Positions 19,930 to 29,106 of a DNA stretch of 64,000 nucleotides are shown piece after piece (position 1 is the first letter of the stretch; every line of letters begins with the position of its first letter). The translations under genes were made by a program, and so were the position numbers. Origin of the DNA: Paenibacillus paridis (GTDB taxonomy: Bacteria > Bacillota > Bacilli > Paenibacillales > Paenibacillaceae); contig NZ_VCIX01000075.1 in assembly GCF_006345825.1 (NCBI RefSeq), positions 1 to 64,000 of the forward strand. The letters run 5' to 3'. Below the pieces are notes generated by a model that worked only from the letters and a program-made list of their open reading frames with translations, did no database searches and had not been told where the DNA came from.

Positions 19930-20862
19930 ATGGGCATCGGATCAATATGGTACCGCAAAACCTTATTAACGATTACGGGCATACCGCTCGTAGAGAAGCT
20001 TTCCACCACTTATGGCAAAAAGCTCGCAAGCAGATTTATTGCCGGAGAAACGCTTAAAGACGCGCTTGACGAAGTTGAAGCGCTTGGCAAGCTTGGCATT
20101 ATGGCTACGCTGGATCATCTGGGCGAGGGAATTCACGATTTAAGCGAGGCTGCTGCCTACAAAGACCAATATATCAAGCTAATTGAAGGCATTGCCGCCA
20201 GCAAGGCAAGCTCTAACGTATCCTTAAAGCCGACTCAAATGGGACTCGCTCTGGACCGGGCCGCTTGCTATGAGAACATTCGGGCAGTTGTCAAGCATGC
20301 GAGGCGTCACCGTAACTTCGTCCGCATCGACATGGAAGATACGCCTTACACACAGGCAACGATCGATATCGTGAAACGGCTTCATGCCGAGGGATTAACC
20401 AATGTAGGAACCGTGCTGCAGGCTTATTTGTTTCGCACAGATCAGGACGTGCAGGATATGCTGCAGGCGCGGATAAGCCTACGGCTTGTGAAAGGAGCTT
20501 ATAAAGAATCGGCGGAGGTCGCTTTTCAGAAGCCTGCCGAGGTTCTGGAGAGCTTCAAAAGCATGATTAAGCTTCATTTGGAGCAAGGCGTATACACAGC
20601 GATCGCTTCGCATGACGACGCCATTATTAGCTGGGTGAAGGCATATGTACGCACACACCACATACCCAAGCATGCTTTTGAGTTCCAGATGCTTTATGGT
20701 CTCCGTATGAACGAACAAGCCCGGCTAGCCAAGGACGGCTATCGCATACGCTGCTATGTTCCCTATGGCGAGATGTGGTACCCCTACTTCACCCGACGCT
20801 TAGCCGAGAAACCAGCCAATCTCATGCTCGTTCTCAAAAACATGTCCAACCTAAAGCGCTGA
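19930..20862 (+). CDS. proline dehydrogenase
   Basis: FAD enzyme that oxidises proline to pyrroline-5-carboxylate, feeding electrons to the membrane quinone pool. The 310-residue barrel shows GIMATLDHLGE, VSLKPTQMGL, VRIDMEDT, RLVKGAYKE and the C-terminal RIRCYVPYGEMWYPYFTRRLAEKP, where paired Arg residues bind the substrate carboxylate. I start at the ATG at 19930 with AAAGGAG 8 nt upstream. The frame is open 90 nt further but lacks a matching site. No P5C dehydrogenase lies next to it in this window. Confidence 0.93.
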   Translation: MGIGSIWYRKTLLTITGIPLVEKLSTTYGKKLASRFIAGETLKDALDEVEALGKLGIMATLDHLGEGIHDLSEAAAYKDQYIKLIEGIAASKASSNVSLKPTQMGLALDRAACYENIRAVVKHARRHRNFVRIDMEDTPYTQATIDIVKRLHAEGLTNVGTVLQAYLFRTDQDVQDMLQARISLRLVKGAYKESAEVAFQKPAEVLESFKSMIKLHLEQGVYTAIASHDDAIISWVKAYVRTHHIPKHAFEFQMLYGLRMNEQARLAKDGYRIRCYVPYGEMWYPYFTRRLAEKPANLMLVLKNMSNLKR

Positions 20863-20889
20863 GCTGCCCTTGCAGCTTCAGCGCTTTTT
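20855..20889 (+). terminator. terminator of the proline dehydrogenase gene
   Basis: AGCGCTGAGCTGC and GCAGCTTCAGCGCT form a near-perfect stem around a 4-nt loop, followed by five T residues. The stem begins inside the last codons of the gene. Confidence 0.9.
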
Positions 20890-20910
20890 CTCTTCATTTG
20901 AATTGTCGCC

Positions 20911-21425
20911 TGTAAGCACACTGGCGCTCTTACAGCTCCATTTCGCCGTATCTGCCACATCGAAAAACAGCCGTAAGAGCATATATGCTCTTACAGCGCA
21001 AAAGTAACCTCTGTTTCTCGACTGTAAGCACACCCGCGTTCTTACAGCTCCATTTCGGCGTATCTGCCACCTCGAAAAACAGCCGTAAGAGCATATATGC
21101 TCTTACAGCGTAAAAGTAACCTCTGTTTCTCGCCTGTAAGCACACTGACGGCCTTACAGCTCCATTTCGCCGTATCTGCCACCTCGAAAAACAGCCGTAA
21201 GAGCATATATGCTCTTACAGCGCAAAAGTAACCTCTGTTTCTCGCCTGTAAGCACACTGGCGTTCTTACAGCTCCATTTCGGCGTAACTGCCACATCTAA
21301 AACACAGCCGTAAGAGCAAATATGCTCTTACAGCGCAATAGTAGCCTCTGTTTCTCGCCTGTAAGCACACTGACGTTCTTACAGCTCCAATTCGCCGTAT
21401 CTGCCACATCGATAATTAGCCATAT
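20911..21425. repeat. about 112-bp tandem array with perfect palindromes
   Basis: TGTAAGCACAC recurs at about 20911, 21024, 21135, 21247 and 21360, giving four full units of 111-113 bp plus a partial one. Most units contain a perfect palindrome with half-site GTAAGAGCATA, plus a CTGTAAG...CTTACAG dyad. The array lies between two converging transcription units, after the proline dehydrogenase terminator. Short frames across it are by-products of the repetition. Confidence 0.92.
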
Positions 21426-21436
21426 TTATCATTTTC

Positions 21437-22441
21437 CTAATTAAATTTTAGCGCAATGGCGGCCTTTAATATTGCCATATCTCGTTCGCTGTCCAGATAA
21501 AGCCGCTCCGCCTGCAGCTGCGTGATCGCCTCGAATCGAAATCGGTCACCAGGCTTTAACTGGGCGAATACCGGAAGGTCTACCGTTGCCACCTGGGCGA
21601 TTCGCGGGTAACCGCCTGTCGTCTGCCGATCGGCAAGCAAGACAATCGGACTACCGTCCGAGGGCACTTGAACGGTTCCGTTCGCTACAGCTTCCGAGAT
21701 AGCCTCGATCGGAGCGGCCAGCATTAACTTTTCAGCTCCATTTAGGCGATAGCCCATTCGGTCGGATTGTGGTGCAATTCGGAAGGTCTCGCTAAACAAA
21801 GCCGCTTGGCTAGAAGCCTGGAAGCGCTCATAATCAGTACCCGGCATTGCGCGAATCATGGGCTCCGCTAATTCATCGGCTACCGCGAAATGGCTTGCAT
21901 GCCAGGACGGCACAGTCACACTGCTGATTCGCTTCTTAACCAAATTCTGAAGCATTCGCATAGACAGAGGACTAGCCGGCCCCGCAGATAGCTTATCCCC
22001 TGCCTTAACTCCTCTTCCCATGAAGCCTCCAATTGCAGCACGCAAATAAGTGCTTCTGCTGCCCATGATCTTCGGCACGTCCAATCCGCCTGCAACGGCC
22101 AAGTACGAGCGGCATCCCGATTGACAAGCTTCGAAATGAATCGTTGTCCCGGCATTCACCAGTGCCGGACGCCATAATGGCAGCCGTTCACCGGAAGCAG
22201 TTACCTTCATCTCTGCTCCGCAAATGGCAATCAGCATATCCTGTTCAATTAGCAGCTTCGCCCCCGCAAGCGTTACTTCCAGTACAGCCTCATCTCCCGC
22301 GTTCCCGACTAGAAAATTAGCGACCCGCGCCGCACCTGTGTCCATAGCTCCGCCAGGCACCACGCCGTATCTTTGATAGCCGTATCTGCCTAGATCCTGA
22401 ATCGTAGCGAGCAAGCCGGAACGAATCACGGTTATACTCAT
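21437..22441 (-). CDS. pxpC: 5-oxoprolinase subunit C (biotin-dependent carboxylase-like, KipA family)
   Basis: Part of the PxpABC complex that hydrolyses 5-oxoproline (pyroglutamate) to glutamate with ATP. The 334-residue protein has the KipA/UreA-C2 family opening GLLATIQDLGRYGYQRYGVVPGGAMD and the late segment SDGSPIVLLADRQTTGGYPRIA. Its ATG overlaps the pxpB stop by 4 bp. In B. subtilis the homologue was first described as KipA, linked to sporulation kinase control, but PxpA, PxpB and PxpC together identify the oxoprolinase set. Confidence 0.92.
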   Translation of the reverse strand: MSITVIRSGLLATIQDLGRYGYQRYGVVPGGAMDTGAARVANFLVGNAGDEAVLEVTLAGAKLLIEQDMLIAICGAEMKVTASGERLPLWRPALVNAGTTIHFEACQSGCRSYLAVAGGLDVPKIMGSRSTYLRAAIGGFMGRGVKAGDKLSAGPASPLSMRMLQNLVKKRISSVTVPSWHASHFAVADELAEPMIRAMPGTDYERFQASSQAALFSETFRIAPQSDRMGYRLNGAEKLMLAAPIEAISEAVANGTVQVPSDGSPIVLLADRQTTGGYPRIAQVATVDLPVFAQLKPGDRFRFEAITQLQAERLYLDSERDMAILKAAIALKFN

Positions 22442-23202
22442 AACGCACCTTCTTTATACAGGTCATATTGCTGCCTGGTTATGGGAATAAAACGTACCGT
22501 ATCACCTGCTCTGAGCAAGCTTGGAATTTCGTCCTGCGGCCGGAATAGAGCAAGCGGCGTCTGGCCAATCAGCTGCCAGCCCCCAGGCGTAGCAAGCGGA
22601 TATACGCCCGTCTGTTTGCCTGCAATTCCAACACTTCCATGCGGAATGGTTGTCCTTGGGGTTTGATGCCTTGGCGCTGCAATACGTTCCGATAGGCCCC
22701 CTAAATAAGGAAAGCCAGGCGCAAATCCCAGCATATAAACACGGTAATCGCTGCTAGTATGAATCGCAACCACTTCCTCTTCCGTTAGCCCGTTGTAACT
22801 GGCTACAAAGCTGAGATCTGGCCCTTCGTCTCCGCCATAACAGACGGGAATTTCAACCGTACGACTTGCTTGCTCATTCAAATGCAGCTGCTGATCGTTG
22901 CTAAGATAACGCTCTAACCGAAAGCATACCGTCTCAAACAGCGTAGCATGCCCGTCTTCCTCCCATGTGCGGCTCTTCAAAACGAGCACCGGGTCATAAT
23001 GTACGGCAACCGATGCAAAGGCAGGCACGCACTCGATCCATCCCGCAAAAGGCTGGGCTTCCAAGCGTTGGCTAAGCTTCATCACTTTCCGATTCGTTTC
23101 CAGCTCGATACAGTCACCCAAACGAACAAGAACCGCAGAATCGCCGAGCGCCAGCAGCTCGCATGCCATTCGCCGACGATCGTTCACATGATTCCCACTC
23201 AT
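22438..23202 (-). CDS. pxpB: 5-oxoprolinase subunit B (KipI family)
   Basis: Second subunit of the 5-oxoprolinase complex. The 254-residue protein ends with the allophanate-hydrolase-subunit-1 hallmarks YRVYMLGFAPGFPYLGGLSERI, PRTTIPHGSVGIAGKQTGVYP and PGGWQLIGQTP. I start at the ATG at 23200-23202, which overlaps the pxpA stop by 4 bp. The frame extends 96 nt further into pxpA but that part is not family-like. Confidence 0.92.
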   Translation of the reverse strand: MSGNHVNDRRRMACELLALGDSAVLVRLGDCIELETNRKVMKLSQRLEAQPFAGWIECVPAFASVAVHYDPVLVLKSRTWEEDGHATLFETVCFRLERYLSNDQQLHLNEQASRTVEIPVCYGGDEGPDLSFVASYNGLTEEEVVAIHTSSDYRVYMLGFAPGFPYLGGLSERIAAPRHQTPRTTIPHGSVGIAGKQTGVYPLATPGGWQLIGQTPLALFRPQDEIPSLLRAGDTVRFIPITRQQYDLYKEGAL

Positions 23203-23960
23203 TCTCCTGCACTCCTCACCGAGACGCCCTCCGCCTCCAAGGATGTTCGTAACAGCCTCACATGTTCTATTGCCCCAGGCGTATCCCCATGAACACAAAC
23301 CGAATCCGCTCTTAAAATCATCCGGTTGCGTTGGTGCGTAAGAACCTCGCCTTTCTTTATCAAATCAAGGGCTTGTGCCAAAGCGCGAGCCCCGTCCTCG
23401 ATAACAGCCCCCTCCGTTCCACGCGGCGTAAGCGAGCCATCGTCTTCATAAGAACGGTCTGCAAACACTTCACTGACAGTATGAAGGCCAATCGCCTGCC
23501 CAGCCAGTATAAGCTCGCTGCCCGCCAGCCCAAACAGCAGCAGCCGCGGCTCAACTTTGTAGATGGCCTCTGCGATGGCTTCTGCTAGCAAACGGTTCTT
23601 TGCAGCCATATTATAAAGAGCTCCGTGCGGCTTAACATGCGCTAACCTACCGCCTTCTGATTTTGCAAAGGCATGAACCGCGCCAATCTGGTAGACCACC
23701 AGCTCATAGGCTTCCTCTGGCGAAATCGCCATCACGCGTCGGCCGAAGCCTGCAAGGTCCTGCAAGCCCGGGTGCGCGCCAATGGCCACCTCATGCTCTA
23801 ACGCCAGCTTAACCGTTCTCCGAATCGTCGCCGCATCGCCCGCGTGGAATCCGCAGGCAATATTCGCCGATGTAATATATTTCATCAGCTCGCGATCTTC
23901 ATTAGCCTGATAAACCCCAAAACCTTCGCCCATATCGCAATTCAAATCAACGCGCAGCAT
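23199..23960 (-). CDS. pxpA: 5-oxoprolinase subunit A (LamB/YcsF family)
   Basis: First subunit of the 5-oxoprolinase, a NodB-like barrel protein. The 253-residue protein shows VDLNCDMGEGFG, SANIACGFHAGD, GAHPGLQDLAGFGRR and HVKPHGALYN, the diagnostic LamB/YcsF motifs. I start at the ATG at 23958-23960, with AGGGGGA about 5 nt upstream. A 7-codon longer start is less likely. It is the first gene of a pxpABC operon in which all junctions overlap. Confidence 0.94.
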   Translation of the reverse strand: MLRVDLNCDMGEGFGVYQANEDRELMKYITSANIACGFHAGDAATIRRTVKLALEHEVAIGAHPGLQDLAGFGRRVMAISPEEAYELVVYQIGAVHAFAKSEGGRLAHVKPHGALYNMAAKNRLLAEAIAEAIYKVEPRLLLFGLAGSELILAGQAIGLHTVSEVFADRSYEDDGSLTPRGTEGAVIEDGARALAQALDLIKKGEVLTHQRNRMILRADSVCVHGDTPGAIEHVRLLRTSLEAEGVSVRSAGE

Positions 23961-24073
23961 GTGGTTCCCCCTATGATCCATCGAATTCTACTCCAAAGTA
24001 TATCAAATTAGAGCCGCGATGAACGAGCCGTCAATCACATATATCCCAATAGAACTCCTATGACTACAAAAAA

Positions 24074-24104
24074 AAGAAGCAGCGCCGGTCCAGCGCTGCT
24101 TCTT
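24074..24104 (-). terminator. terminator of the purine permease gene
   Basis: AAGAAGCAGCGC and GCGCTGCTTCTT form a 12-bp perfect stem with a 7-nt loop. On the minus strand a run of eight T residues follows. It lies 10 bp after the permease stop. Confidence 0.95.
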
Positions 24105-24113
24105 CCCAACGGT

Positions 24114-25499
24114 TTATTCCCCGCCCATAAACACGTAGCGGCCAATAATTAGAGCCGCCAAGATCCACATGAGCCAGTGGACCTTATATTTGCCTTTGCC
24201 TGTCGCATTTGCAACCGATGCAAGCAGTACGTACGATACGATACCGAACGAAATTCCGTTCGCGATGTTGTAGGTTAGAGGCATGAACGCAAGCGTCAAG
24301 AATGACGGAATCGCGTAAACCATATCCGAGAAATCAATGTCTTTCACCGATTGCATCATCAACACGCCTACGATAATAAGTGCTGCAGCCGTTGCCGCGC
24401 CCGGAACGAGGGCAACAATCGGAGACAGGAAGATCGCAAGCAGGAAGCAGATTCCTGTTGTTACGGCTGTAAGGCCTGTACGTCCGCCCTGCGCAATACC
24501 AGCGGAGCTTTCGACGAAGGCCGTAACCGTACTCGTTCCAAGCACCGCGCCGCCGCTGACGCCAATGGCGTCTACAAACATCGCTTTACCGACGCGCTTC
24601 TTACCTTTTTCCGCATCCTTCATGTAACCTGCACGGTTAGCCGTACCAACCAGCGTACCGAATGTATCGAACATCTCTACAAACGTAAACGTCAGGATGA
24701 CGGTTACGAGACCAACCTCGAACACACCCGCAAAGTCAAAATCCCAGAAGTTCATTTTGGTGAAATCAGGCACCCATGTTTGGCCGCTGAATGCTGCTTT
24801 GACGTCTACATGGCCAATAAGAATCGCTATAACCGTTGTGCCTAGAATACCGAACAAGATCGCGCCCGGTACGCGAAGCACCATCAGCACGCCGATCAGC
24901 AGCAAAGCAATAACGGTAAGTACAACCGTTTCATTGTGGAAGCTGCCCAGTTGGATAACGGTTTCGGAACCGCCAACCGGCGTGAACACGCCAGCCTTAA
25001 TGTCGGTGAAGCTTGAAACGGCAATCGTCATAATGCCGCTGTTCTTCAAACCAATAATGGTAATGAACAAACCAATACCGACTGTAATCGCATGCTTCAG
25101 GCTGTCAGGAACAGCGGTGATCAGCATTTGGCGAATTTGCGTCAGCGTTAGAATGATAAAGATAATTCCTGAAATAAAGACCGCCGTTAATCCCATCGCA
25201 GGCGATATCGGGGTGTCCGTTGAAGCTGAAGCGATGACAACGGAGGCAAAATAAGCGTTAAGCCCCATGCCTGGAGCTAGAGCAACGGGGAAGTTCACGA
25301 ACAAGCCCATTGCAATGGTAAAAATACCGGCGGCAAGCGCCGTAGCCAGAAAGACAGCTGTCCAGTCTAAACCCGCTGGCGTAAGTATGATTGGATTGAC
25401 GGCCAATATGTATGCCATCGTCATGAAAGTCGTCAGCCCCGCCATAATCTCTGTTCTGACATTTGTTCCGTGTTCCTTTAAGCGAAAGAAACGTTCCAT
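24114..25499 (-). CDS. guanine/hypoxanthine permease (AzgA/PbuG family)
   Basis: Proton-coupled purine base importer of the NCS2-related AzgA family (PbuG/PbuO in B. subtilis). The 461-residue protein begins MERFFRLKEHGTNVRTEIMAGLTTFMTMAYILAVNP, the classic family N-terminus. It has about 12 hydrophobic segments and EMFDTFGTLVGTANRAGYMKD in the middle. I start at the ATG at 25497-25499 behind GGGAGGT. The frame extends 153 nt upstream into the riboswitch leader and should not be translated. The purine riboswitch upstream supports guanine/hypoxanthine as substrate. Confidence 0.94.
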   Translation of the reverse strand: MERFFRLKEHGTNVRTEIMAGLTTFMTMAYILAVNPIILTPAGLDWTAVFLATALAAGIFTIAMGLFVNFPVALAPGMGLNAYFASVVIASASTDTPISPAMGLTAVFISGIIFIILTLTQIRQMLITAVPDSLKHAITVGIGLFITIIGLKNSGIMTIAVSSFTDIKAGVFTPVGGSETVIQLGSFHNETVVLTVIALLLIGVLMVLRVPGAILFGILGTTVIAILIGHVDVKAAFSGQTWVPDFTKMNFWDFDFAGVFEVGLVTVILTFTFVEMFDTFGTLVGTANRAGYMKDAEKGKKRVGKAMFVDAIGVSGGAVLGTSTVTAFVESSAGIAQGGRTGLTAVTTGICFLLAIFLSPIVALVPGAATAAALIIVGVLMMQSVKDIDFSDMVYAIPSFLTLAFMPLTYNIANGISFGIVSYVLLASVANATGKGKYKVHWLMWILAALIIGRYVFMGGE

Positions 25500-25542
25500 T
25501 TTGATTACTAACCTCCCAAAATTGTGGTGGAACAAACAAAGA

Positions 25543-25582
25543 AGCCTAGAAAAAAATGCAAATATCGCATTTCTCCTAGGCT
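25543..25582 (-). terminator. riboswitch-controlled terminator before the purine permease
   Basis: AGCCTAG and CTAGGCT form the outer stem, with an inner AAATGC/GCATTT helix, and the minus strand continues TTCTTTGTTTG. It lies between the aptamer and the permease start, where the expression platform is expected. Confidence 0.75.
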
Positions 25583-25637
25583 CTGCAAAAAGGGGAAAAG
25601 TATACCCGCTGGACCGATGCGAGCTTTTCCGCCATTT

Positions 25638-25701
25638 TCGTAGCCTGATCATTTACGGTGACCGAGTAGAGACTCTCAAGCCGATTCTTGAGATTATACG
25701 A
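25638..25701 (-). promoter_or_regulatory. purine riboswitch aptamer of the permease gene
   Basis: On the minus strand P1 arms TCGTA/TACGA enclose TATAATCTC, a CTCAAG/CTTGAG P2 helix with AATCGG loop, AGTCTCTAC in J2/3, a P3 hairpin with ACCGTAAAT in the loop, and GGCTACG in J3/1. The ligand-reading base is C, predicting guanine-type specificity. Two differences from the common core are visible: C in place of the third U of J2/3, and G in place of the A just before the reading C. Confidence 0.87.
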
Positions 25702-25830
25702 AAAAATATGCTGTTGTTGTTTTCCGTTTTCAATTCTAATGAAAATGTGTCCAATTTGTCAACAACTTTTACGAACATTAATGACAAAAAATAAGCTCAT
25801 TATTCGCTTTTTCTTGGATTTGGCATTAGA

Positions 25831-27894
25831 TCACTTTTTTCTTACGAGTGAGCGGTACATCAGAAACAGAAAGTAAGGCGCGCCGATCAGCATAATGATC
25901 AACCCTGACGGAATTTCCTTTGGCGCCATTACCGTCCGGCCGATCGTATCCGCCAGCACTAGCAGCATTCCTCCAAGCAAGCCCGACAAAACAATTGAGC
26001 GTCTTGTGTGGTGTCCGACCATCATTCTGACTGCATGCGGCGCCATAAGACCAAGGAAACCAATGGTTCCCACGCTCGCTACCGCTCCGGCGGCAAGCAG
26101 CACACCTACGATCATGGCCCATAGCCGTGTGCCTTTCACGGGCAAGCCGAGGCCGGTTGAGCTTTCATCACCAAAAGCGAGCAAGTCGAATTTTCTGCCC
26201 AAATAATAAGCGGCTGGAATGAGAACGAGTAAGAATATCAAAATGCTGTTGAACTGGTTCCAACCGCGTCCGTAGGTCGTGCCGGTAAGCCAGACAAATG
26301 CCGTACTGCTCCAAAGGCTCGCTTTGACGATCATCGCCTGTATGCCCGCAGAGCCAATAGCGGAAATCGCAATGCCCAGCAAAATAAGTACCGATGGGTT
26401 AAGCGATTTGCGCCATGCTAAGAAAAATACAAACGCAGCAGCAATAATTCCGCCAGCTATGGCGGCTATCGGAAGCGCAAAGATCGGCAGAGTCGGCCAA
26501 ATGACAAGAACGGTCAAAGCGCCAAAGCCCGCCCCGGAGGTAACCCCGATAATCGAGGCATCTGCCAGCGGGTTTCGTACTGCGCTTTGAATAAGTACGC
26601 CGCTGATCGCAAGCGCGATGCCTCCGCCTGCTGCAACGAGCGTGCGCGGAAGTCGCAGATTAAGAAGCACAGAGTATGAGTCGTCCCCGGCGCCTACAAC
26701 GCTTCGGAGCAATTCCATGATCGGAATGCGTGTGCCGCCGAGCGAAAGGCTGACGAAAACGAGTGCAACAAGCAAAACCGTCATCACAATAGCCGTTGGC
26801 GCGAAGCGCATCCGCAGAGGCGCCCCTCCAATGCTCATGGAAGCTTGACCCGAGCCTGAGGAAATGTTTTTCATCTTGGTGAGTACCAGCCAAATCAGCC
26901 ATGGTGCCCCAATTATCGCCATGACTGCGCCAACCGGCATCTCGCCGAGGCTGCTTCTCACCATCCGTGCAAGCAAATCCGCAGCCGTTATGAGCAGCGC
27001 GCCCCAAAGCGCGCTCGCCGGAATGAGCAGACGGTGCTTGCGAATACCGGAGAGCCTGACCAGATGCGGAGCTACAAGCCCAACAAAGCCGATCGGCCCG
27101 ACAACGCTCACAACGATTGCGGCCAAAAACACCGAAAGCACGAGTCCGCCCGCACGGGTTAAGCCCACACGCTGTCCCAGTGAGCGAGCAGTCGATTCGT
27201 CAAGCTCCAGCGCATCGAATTGGCGACCGGCGAATATCGCAGCGGCAAGCATAATCGCCACGAACGGCCAGGCAAACTCGACACCGCTCCAATCGAGCTG
27301 AATCAGCGTGCCTCCTCCCCAAAGAAATAACGATTGCGTTTCTGTTGCTTTAAAAATATGAATCGCCGAAGTGAATGCGCCAAGTACCATCGAAACGATC
27401 ATGCCCGATAACGCTAGTCTGACCGGCGTTGCTCCTCGTCCTCCTCCTAGGAAGTAGGCAGCTAGCGCAGCCAAGAAGCCTCCGGCAGCAGCTAGGACAA
27501 AGGGCGCCTCGTGCTGCAGCGCGGGAAAAGCGACCATCCCGAGTACGACCATAAAGTATGCGCCAGCGTTAATGCCGAGCGTGTCTGACGCCGCAAGCGG
27601 ATTTCTCGTGATCGTCTGCAGCAGCGCCCCTGCCGCCGCAAGCGCAGCACCGGCAATGATGCCGATGACGGTACGCGGCATACGAATATCCCAGAGCAGA
27701 TTATGCTCCATGATGTCGGTGCGGTGCAGCAAGCCGTCAAACACGGTTGCAAACGGAATCTTGGCTTCCCCGAAGCACAGACTAAGGATAGACAGAACGA
27801 AAAGGGCGGCAAGGCCGCCCCCAAATATGCCGATAATTCGACCGATCATGCCCTTTGAGGCTTCATTTTTGGGTGTGCTCATAAGCTCACTCAT
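25831..27894 (-). CDS. fused double FecCD-type siderophore ABC permease (FhuB-like)
   Basis: Inner-membrane channel of a ferric-siderophore ABC importer. At 687 residues it holds two complete FecCD domains in one chain (about 15-345 and 360-687). Each has LWDIRMPRTVIGI or LLNLRLPRTLVAAGGG near its start and an IGFVGLVAPHLVR or IGFLGLMAPHAVR coupling segment. This fusion matches the FhuB architecture. The start overlaps the binding-protein stop by 4 bp. No ABC ATPase gene is adjacent, so it must borrow one encoded elsewhere. Confidence 0.93.
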   Translation of the reverse strand: MSELMSTPKNEASKGMIGRIIGIFGGGLAALFVLSILSLCFGEAKIPFATVFDGLLHRTDIMEHNLLWDIRMPRTVIGIIAGAALAAAGALLQTITRNPLAASDTLGINAGAYFMVVLGMVAFPALQHEAPFVLAAAGGFLAALAAYFLGGGRGATPVRLALSGMIVSMVLGAFTSAIHIFKATETQSLFLWGGGTLIQLDWSGVEFAWPFVAIMLAAAIFAGRQFDALELDESTARSLGQRVGLTRAGGLVLSVFLAAIVVSVVGPIGFVGLVAPHLVRLSGIRKHRLLIPASALWGALLITAADLLARMVRSSLGEMPVGAVMAIIGAPWLIWLVLTKMKNISSGSGQASMSIGGAPLRMRFAPTAIVMTVLLVALVFVSLSLGGTRIPIMELLRSVVGAGDDSYSVLLNLRLPRTLVAAGGGIALAISGVLIQSAVRNPLADASIIGVTSGAGFGALTVLVIWPTLPIFALPIAAIAGGIIAAAFVFFLAWRKSLNPSVLILLGIAISAIGSAGIQAMIVKASLWSSTAFVWLTGTTYGRGWNQFNSILIFLLVLIPAAYYLGRKFDLLAFGDESSTGLGLPVKGTRLWAMIVGVLLAAGAVASVGTIGFLGLMAPHAVRMMVGHHTRRSIVLSGLLGGMLLVLADTIGRTVMAPKEIPSGLIIMLIGAPYFLFLMYRSLVRKK

Positions 27895-28913
27895 TTCGTC
27901 AATGCGGTTACGACTTGATCAACGATCACTTTGGAGGAGATCGGACCGCCGAATACCCAAGTTGCGCTGTCCAGTGCAAATGTACGTTTTTCTTTTACGA
28001 AGTTAAGGCCATTCCATACGGAATTGTCTTTCAGCGTACCTGAGAAGATATCATCGTCCTTCTGAACGATATAGAGCAAATTCGTATCTTGTACAGCCGG
28101 CAAAGCTTCAACTGTCGATGTGCTAAAGCCATACATTTCGAAGTTTTCCGGTTTCCAATCATTTTTAAGGCCAATGCGGTCCAGTGTTTGTACCGCCAGC
28201 GAGTTATCCGTGAACAAACGCATGGTTGCTGCATTCTGGTAACTGAACGCTTGCGTAAGTACATAGTTCAAGCCTTCTTTGCCCGCTGCAGCCAGCTTTG
28301 TTTTGGCATCTGCATAATGCTGGTCAAGATCGGCAAGCACTTTATCGCCTTCCGCTGTTTTGCCTACCGCTGCCGCAATCGATTTGAACATATTAACCAT
28401 CTCGGTGTATTGGTCGCCTTGGCCTTCAGGCGGATAAAGACCGAATATCACAGTTGGAGCAATGCCTTTCAATTGTTCGTAAATCGCTTCATGGCTGTCT
28501 GTATTCGCAATAATCAAGTCAGGCTTCAATGATGCGATTGTCTCAAGGTTAGGCTCGTGGCGGAAACCAACATCAGTCACGCCTGCGTCAAGCGGAGCTT
28601 CTCCTGTAACCCATACCTTATAGCCCTCATTGTCCGCATTGCCCACTGGCTGCACGCCAAGCGCAATCACGTCCTCCGTGAATGTCCACTCGAGCACAAC
28701 GACTTTTTGTGCAGGCTTCTCTAGCGTGACTTCGCCTTTGGCATCTTTAATGACAATCGGTCCAGTCGTTTCCGCACTTGGAGCATTCGTCGCTGCCTCG
28801 TTGCTGCTTTTCTCGTTGCTTGCCGAGTTATTAGCCGTATTATTCGCGCCGCAGCCCGCAGCAACCAGCATGACGACAATAACCATAATTAAGCTCATTA
28901 ACCGTTTGTTCAT
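27891..28913 (-). CDS. ferric-siderophore-binding lipoprotein
   Basis: Captures ferric siderophore outside the membrane and delivers it to the fused permease. A lipoprotein signal peptide ends in LVAAGC, then a low-complexity Asn/Ser linker. The class III binding-protein domain (residues about 50-340) has VVVLEWTFTEDVIALGVQPVG and LKPDLIIANTDSHEAIYEQL. I prefer the ATG at 28911-28913 because GGGGG lies 9 nt upstream. A GTG two codons earlier is too close to it. A Fur box and promoter precede it. Confidence 0.92.
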   Translation of the reverse strand: MNKRLMSLIMVIVVMLVAAGCGANNTANNSASNEKSSNEAATNAPSAETTGPIVIKDAKGEVTLEKPAQKVVVLEWTFTEDVIALGVQPVGNADNEGYKVWVTGEAPLDAGVTDVGFRHEPNLETIASLKPDLIIANTDSHEAIYEQLKGIAPTVIFGLYPPEGQGDQYTEMVNMFKSIAAAVGKTAEGDKVLADLDQHYADAKTKLAAAGKEGLNYVLTQAFSYQNAATMRLFTDNSLAVQTLDRIGLKNDWKPENFEMYGFSTSTVEALPAVQDTNLLYIVQKDDDIFSGTLKDNSVWNGLNFVKEKRTFALDSATWVFGGPISSKVIVDQVVTALTK

Positions 28914-28979
28914 TTTCACTTACCCCCTATTTTTGTAAACCCAAACTTCATTAATGGAATGATAAAGATTCTCTTTGTT

Positions 28980-28996
28980 ATGATAATGATTATCAT
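28980..28996. promoter_or_regulatory. Fur box of the siderophore uptake operon
   Basis: ATGATAATGATTATCAT is a perfect palindrome around its central base and matches the Fur consensus. It lies just downstream of the predicted transcription start, where bound Fur would block transcription under iron-replete conditions. Confidence 0.93.
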
Positions 28997-29013
28997 GTTC
29001 AAGAACATTAGCT

Positions 29014-29042
29014 ATCATATAATCGTTTGACCTTAAAGTCAA
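29014..29042 (-). promoter_or_regulatory. promoter of the siderophore lipoprotein operon
   Basis: On the minus strand TTGACT (29037-29042) and TATGAT (29014-29019) are separated by exactly 17 nt, a good sigma-A match. The Fur box begins about 18 nt downstream of the -10. Confidence 0.72.
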
Positions 29043-29106
29043 TGTCAAATTTTTTATATTTTTGTTTCATTTTTCAAAGTCCAAACCAGCATTCACGCAA
29101 AAAAAA

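Noticed and set aside
20930..21296. Short minus-strand frames with repeated peptide RNRGYFYAVRAYMLLRLFF
   Set aside because: They are by-products of the 112-bp tandem array and have no ribosome binding sites.
25500..25652. 51-residue N-terminal extension of the purine permease
   Set aside because: It would cover the riboswitch terminator and lacks the family N-terminus, which begins exactly at the chosen ATG.
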